Shown: positions 5,802 through 5,853 of the stretch, one piece after another
How the letters are laid out: every line of letters starts with the position of its first letter
How positions within the stretch are numbered: position 1 is the first letter of the stretch
From: Selenomonadaceae bacterium
GTDB lineage: Bacteria; Bacillota; Negativicutes; Selenomonadales; Selenomonadaceae
Assembly: GCA_017445435.1 (NCBI GenBank)
Contig: JAFSUE010000277.1
Location: forward strand, 1 to 5,853
Length of the DNA stretch: 5,853 nucleotides
Reading direction: 5' to 3'
The notes under the pieces: generated by a model
Databases searched by the model: none
What the model was told of the DNA's origin: nothing
The model's input: the letters and a program-made list of their open reading frames with translations, nothing else
Program-made: the position numbers and the translations under genes

Positions 5802-5827
5802 TTTCGCCAAATGGAATTTAATTTTTT

Positions 5828-5832
5828 AGGAG
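5828..5832 (+). promoter_or_regulatory. Ribosome binding site of the edge gene
   Basis: AGGAG lies 10 bases before TTG 5843. This spacing equals that of the HIT gene and supports a start there over ATG 5811, which has no upstream site. Confidence 0.55.
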
Positions 5833-5842
5833 TTGAAAATAA

Positions 5843-5853
5843 TTGTCTAACGT
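5843..5853 (+). CDS. Start of an unidentified gene cut by the window edge
   Basis: Only TTG and the next codons (reading M-S-N and a partial codon) are visible, so no function can be given. The call rests on context: a promoter at 5774-5801, AGGAG at 5828-5832 with 10-base spacing, and two other genes in this window that also use TTG. An overlapping frame from ATG 5811 is also open to the edge but lacks a ribosome binding site. Confidence 0.4.

Overview
The window looks like bacterial chromosome from a flagellated, low-to-medium GC Firmicute. The best guess is a member of the Negativicutes (Selenomonas-like). This rests on the flhF-flhG pair, strong purine-rich ribosome binding sites, frequent TTG starts and a secreted DUF4127 protein. 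It is inference from gene content, with no marker gene to fix it. All recognised genes lie on the + strand.

Left part (1-2717): the 3' portion of flhF, the SRP-family GTPase that places flagella, followed by flhG (ylxH), its MinD-like ATPase partner. The flhF frame is open from base 1, so its true start lies upstream of the window. Between its N-terminal and GTPase domains is a large insert. The insert begins with ten exact-length tandem copies of a 39-bp unit (283-672), which encode a 130-residue tract carrying 40 acidic and no basic residues. A Met/Gln/Ala-rich stretch and an Arg-rich knot follow. FlhG keeps the N-terminal DQAxxLR motif known to activate FlhF.

Middle part (2718-3814): a GC-rich intergenic element of three consecutive hairpins (2777-2859), the last of which may end flhFG transcription. 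A promoter follows, then a HinT-type HIT protein and the acetolactate synthase regulatory subunit gene (ilvN/ilvH type). No catalytic ilvB gene is adjacent.

Right part (3815-5853): a secreted DUF4127 protein of unknown function, then a long hairpin that probably terminates transcription. About 380 bases without a convincing gene follow. They end in a perfect TTGTATACAA palindrome, an extended -10 promoter, a ribosome binding site and the first codons of another TTG-started gene cut by the window edge.

HIT, ilvN and DUF4127 are closely spaced and could form one operon from the promoter near 2868-2897, but they share no obvious pathway. Two intergenic gaps (flhF/flhG and HIT/ilvN) carry AT-rich tandem repeats with a 7-base period. 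I see no CRISPR array, transposase, tRNA or rRNA. Nothing here amounts to a clear new multi-gene system; the most unusual items are the FlhF repeat insert and the non-coding repeat elements.
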